NCBI RefSeq assembly: GCF_004803915.1
Contig: NZ_CP039396.1
Span: 1,364,001 to 1,428,000, forward strand
Direction: 5' to 3'
DNA length: 64,000 nucleotides
Source of the DNA: Duncaniella dubosii
GTDB lineage: Bacteria > Bacteroidota > Bacteroidia > Bacteroidales > Muribaculaceae
Shown: positions 63,641 to 64,000 of the stretch, piece by piece
How positions within the stretch are numbered: position 1 is the first letter of the stretch
How the letters are laid out: the number at the start of each line of letters is the position of its first letter
Notes under the pieces: generated by a model
What the model was told of the DNA's origin: nothing
Databases searched by the model: none
Seen by the model: the letters and a program-made list of their open reading frames with translations, nothing else
Position numbers and translations under genes: made by a program

Positions 63641-63671
63641 TTGTCGTAAAGACTAATTTTATATAAATTTG
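63641..63671 (+). promoter_or_regulatory. promoter of the gene at the right edge
   Basis: TTG (63641-63643), 20 bases, TAAATTTG (63664-63671). The -7 element forms part of the left arm of the hairpin that ends the upstream operon. Confidence 0.7.
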
Positions 63672-63714
63672 CAAGCGGACAGCAGAAACCATAAGTCCGC
63701 TTGCAAATTTTTTT
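63665..63714 (+). terminator. terminator of padR-pspC overlapping the next promoter
   Basis: A perfect 16-bp stem (63665-63680 with 63695-63710) followed by a T-run to 63714. Its left arm includes the -7 element of the following gene. Confidence 0.8.
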
Positions 63715-63720
63715 ATCCAA

Positions 63721-64000
63721 ATGGCCCGACGACACACAATATATAATATATGGCTATTCGTCATATTCCTGACCTTTCTTACGGCAGCCTGCAGTACTGA
63801 CGGAACGAAGATTGCCGAAGATGTCATTCCGATGTCCGATATAGACCACCTTCGGGTTGCGGGAATGACCGCACTCAACAGGGCGGATTTTGACAGTGCG
63901 ATAATATGTGGCCACCGTCTGCTGGAGATTGCTGATAAAAGCAGTGGGCGTGCGGCTCAGAATGCCGACATCTATGGAAACATTATTCTCGGACAGGGTT
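63721..64000 (+). CDS. lipoprotein, N-terminal part (cut by window end)
   Basis: The visible 93 residues begin MARRHTIYNIWLFVIFLTFL with a lipobox-like TAAC (Cys25), followed by VAGMTALNRADFDSAIICGH and LLEIADKSSGRAAQNADIYG, which look like tetratricopeptide helices. In Bacteroidetes this start is often that of a TPR-containing regulator or sensor kinase, but the rest is outside the window and no function can be given. The ATG at 63721 is 6 bases after the terminator T-run. Confidence 0.7.
   Translation, partial: MARRHTIYNIWLFVIFLTFLTAACSTDGTKIAEDVIPMSDIDHLRVAGMTALNRADFDSAIICGHRLLEIADKSSGRAAQNADIYGNIILGQG

Noticed and set aside
1..64000. Search for CRISPR arrays, tRNA or rRNA genes, integrases and prophage genes
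   Set aside because: No regularly spaced repeats, no tRNA-like cloverleaf and no phage or conjugative proteins were seen by eye.

Overview
The window comes from a member of the Bacteroidales, most likely a gut Muribaculaceae-type organism (this placement is inference). The signs are repeated Bacteroidetes-type promoters (TAnnTTTG with an upstream TTG/TTTG at 18-20 bp), almost no Shine-Dalgarno sequences, a PorZ-type type IX secretion protein, DUF3943 and DUF4252 proteins, a Bacteroidetes-style MraY and FtsA, and a xylan-degrading gene set. Base composition is near 50% GC. Most of the window is chromosomal core; the only clear mobile element is one ISAs1-type insertion sequence.

Layout. 1-3.4 kb (minus): metH, broken by a frameshift, and a CE2-like SGNH esterase lipoprotein. 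3.5-9.4 kb (mostly plus): rplS, a tiny membrane protein, a DUF3943 protein, hpt, adk, xseB and an M13 peptidase lipoprotein. 9.5-14.3 kb (minus): rdgB-porZ-conserved hypothetical-manA. 14.5-30.4 kb (plus): an unbroken dcw cluster, rsmH-ftsL-ftsI-murE-mraY-murD-ftsW-murG-murC-ftsQ-ftsA-ftsZ, making lipid II and the division ring and closed by a long hairpin. 30.5-38.4 kb (minus, with one small His-rich plus gene): a xylan locus with GH67, GH43, GH10, a GPH sugar symporter and a sialate-O-acetylesterase-type esterase, but no SusC/SusD pair or local regulator. 39-48.1 kb (minus): recQ, recJ with a structured RNA candidate upstream, two tandem DUF1593 proteins, an MscS channel and a clostripain-family lipoprotein.

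48.4-53.9 kb (plus): an outer-membrane beta-barrel gene, then an ECF sigma factor, a putative anti-sigma factor and a DUF4252 protein. The beta-barrel gene and the sigma operon carry the same promoter-like motif (TTTTGTCACAAAT-N12-TGTCA), which suggests one self-regulated envelope module. An ISAs1 element (50580-52115, 20-bp terminal repeats, 9-bp target duplication) sits between them and replaces the last residues of the barrel protein. 53.9-64 kb: a SemiSWEET protein, an Ig-like-domain lipoprotein, a secreted protein with a sorting-tail-like end, polyprenyl synthetase, ndk, an M23 peptidase, dapA, a padR-pspC pair and the start of a lipoprotein at the window edge.

Five genes (metH, GH67, recQ, the Ig-like lipoprotein and the secreted tail protein) are each broken by what reads as the same lesion: one base lost at a short G or C run. 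This may be a systematic consensus error or true slippage; the reconstructed proteins are described below.
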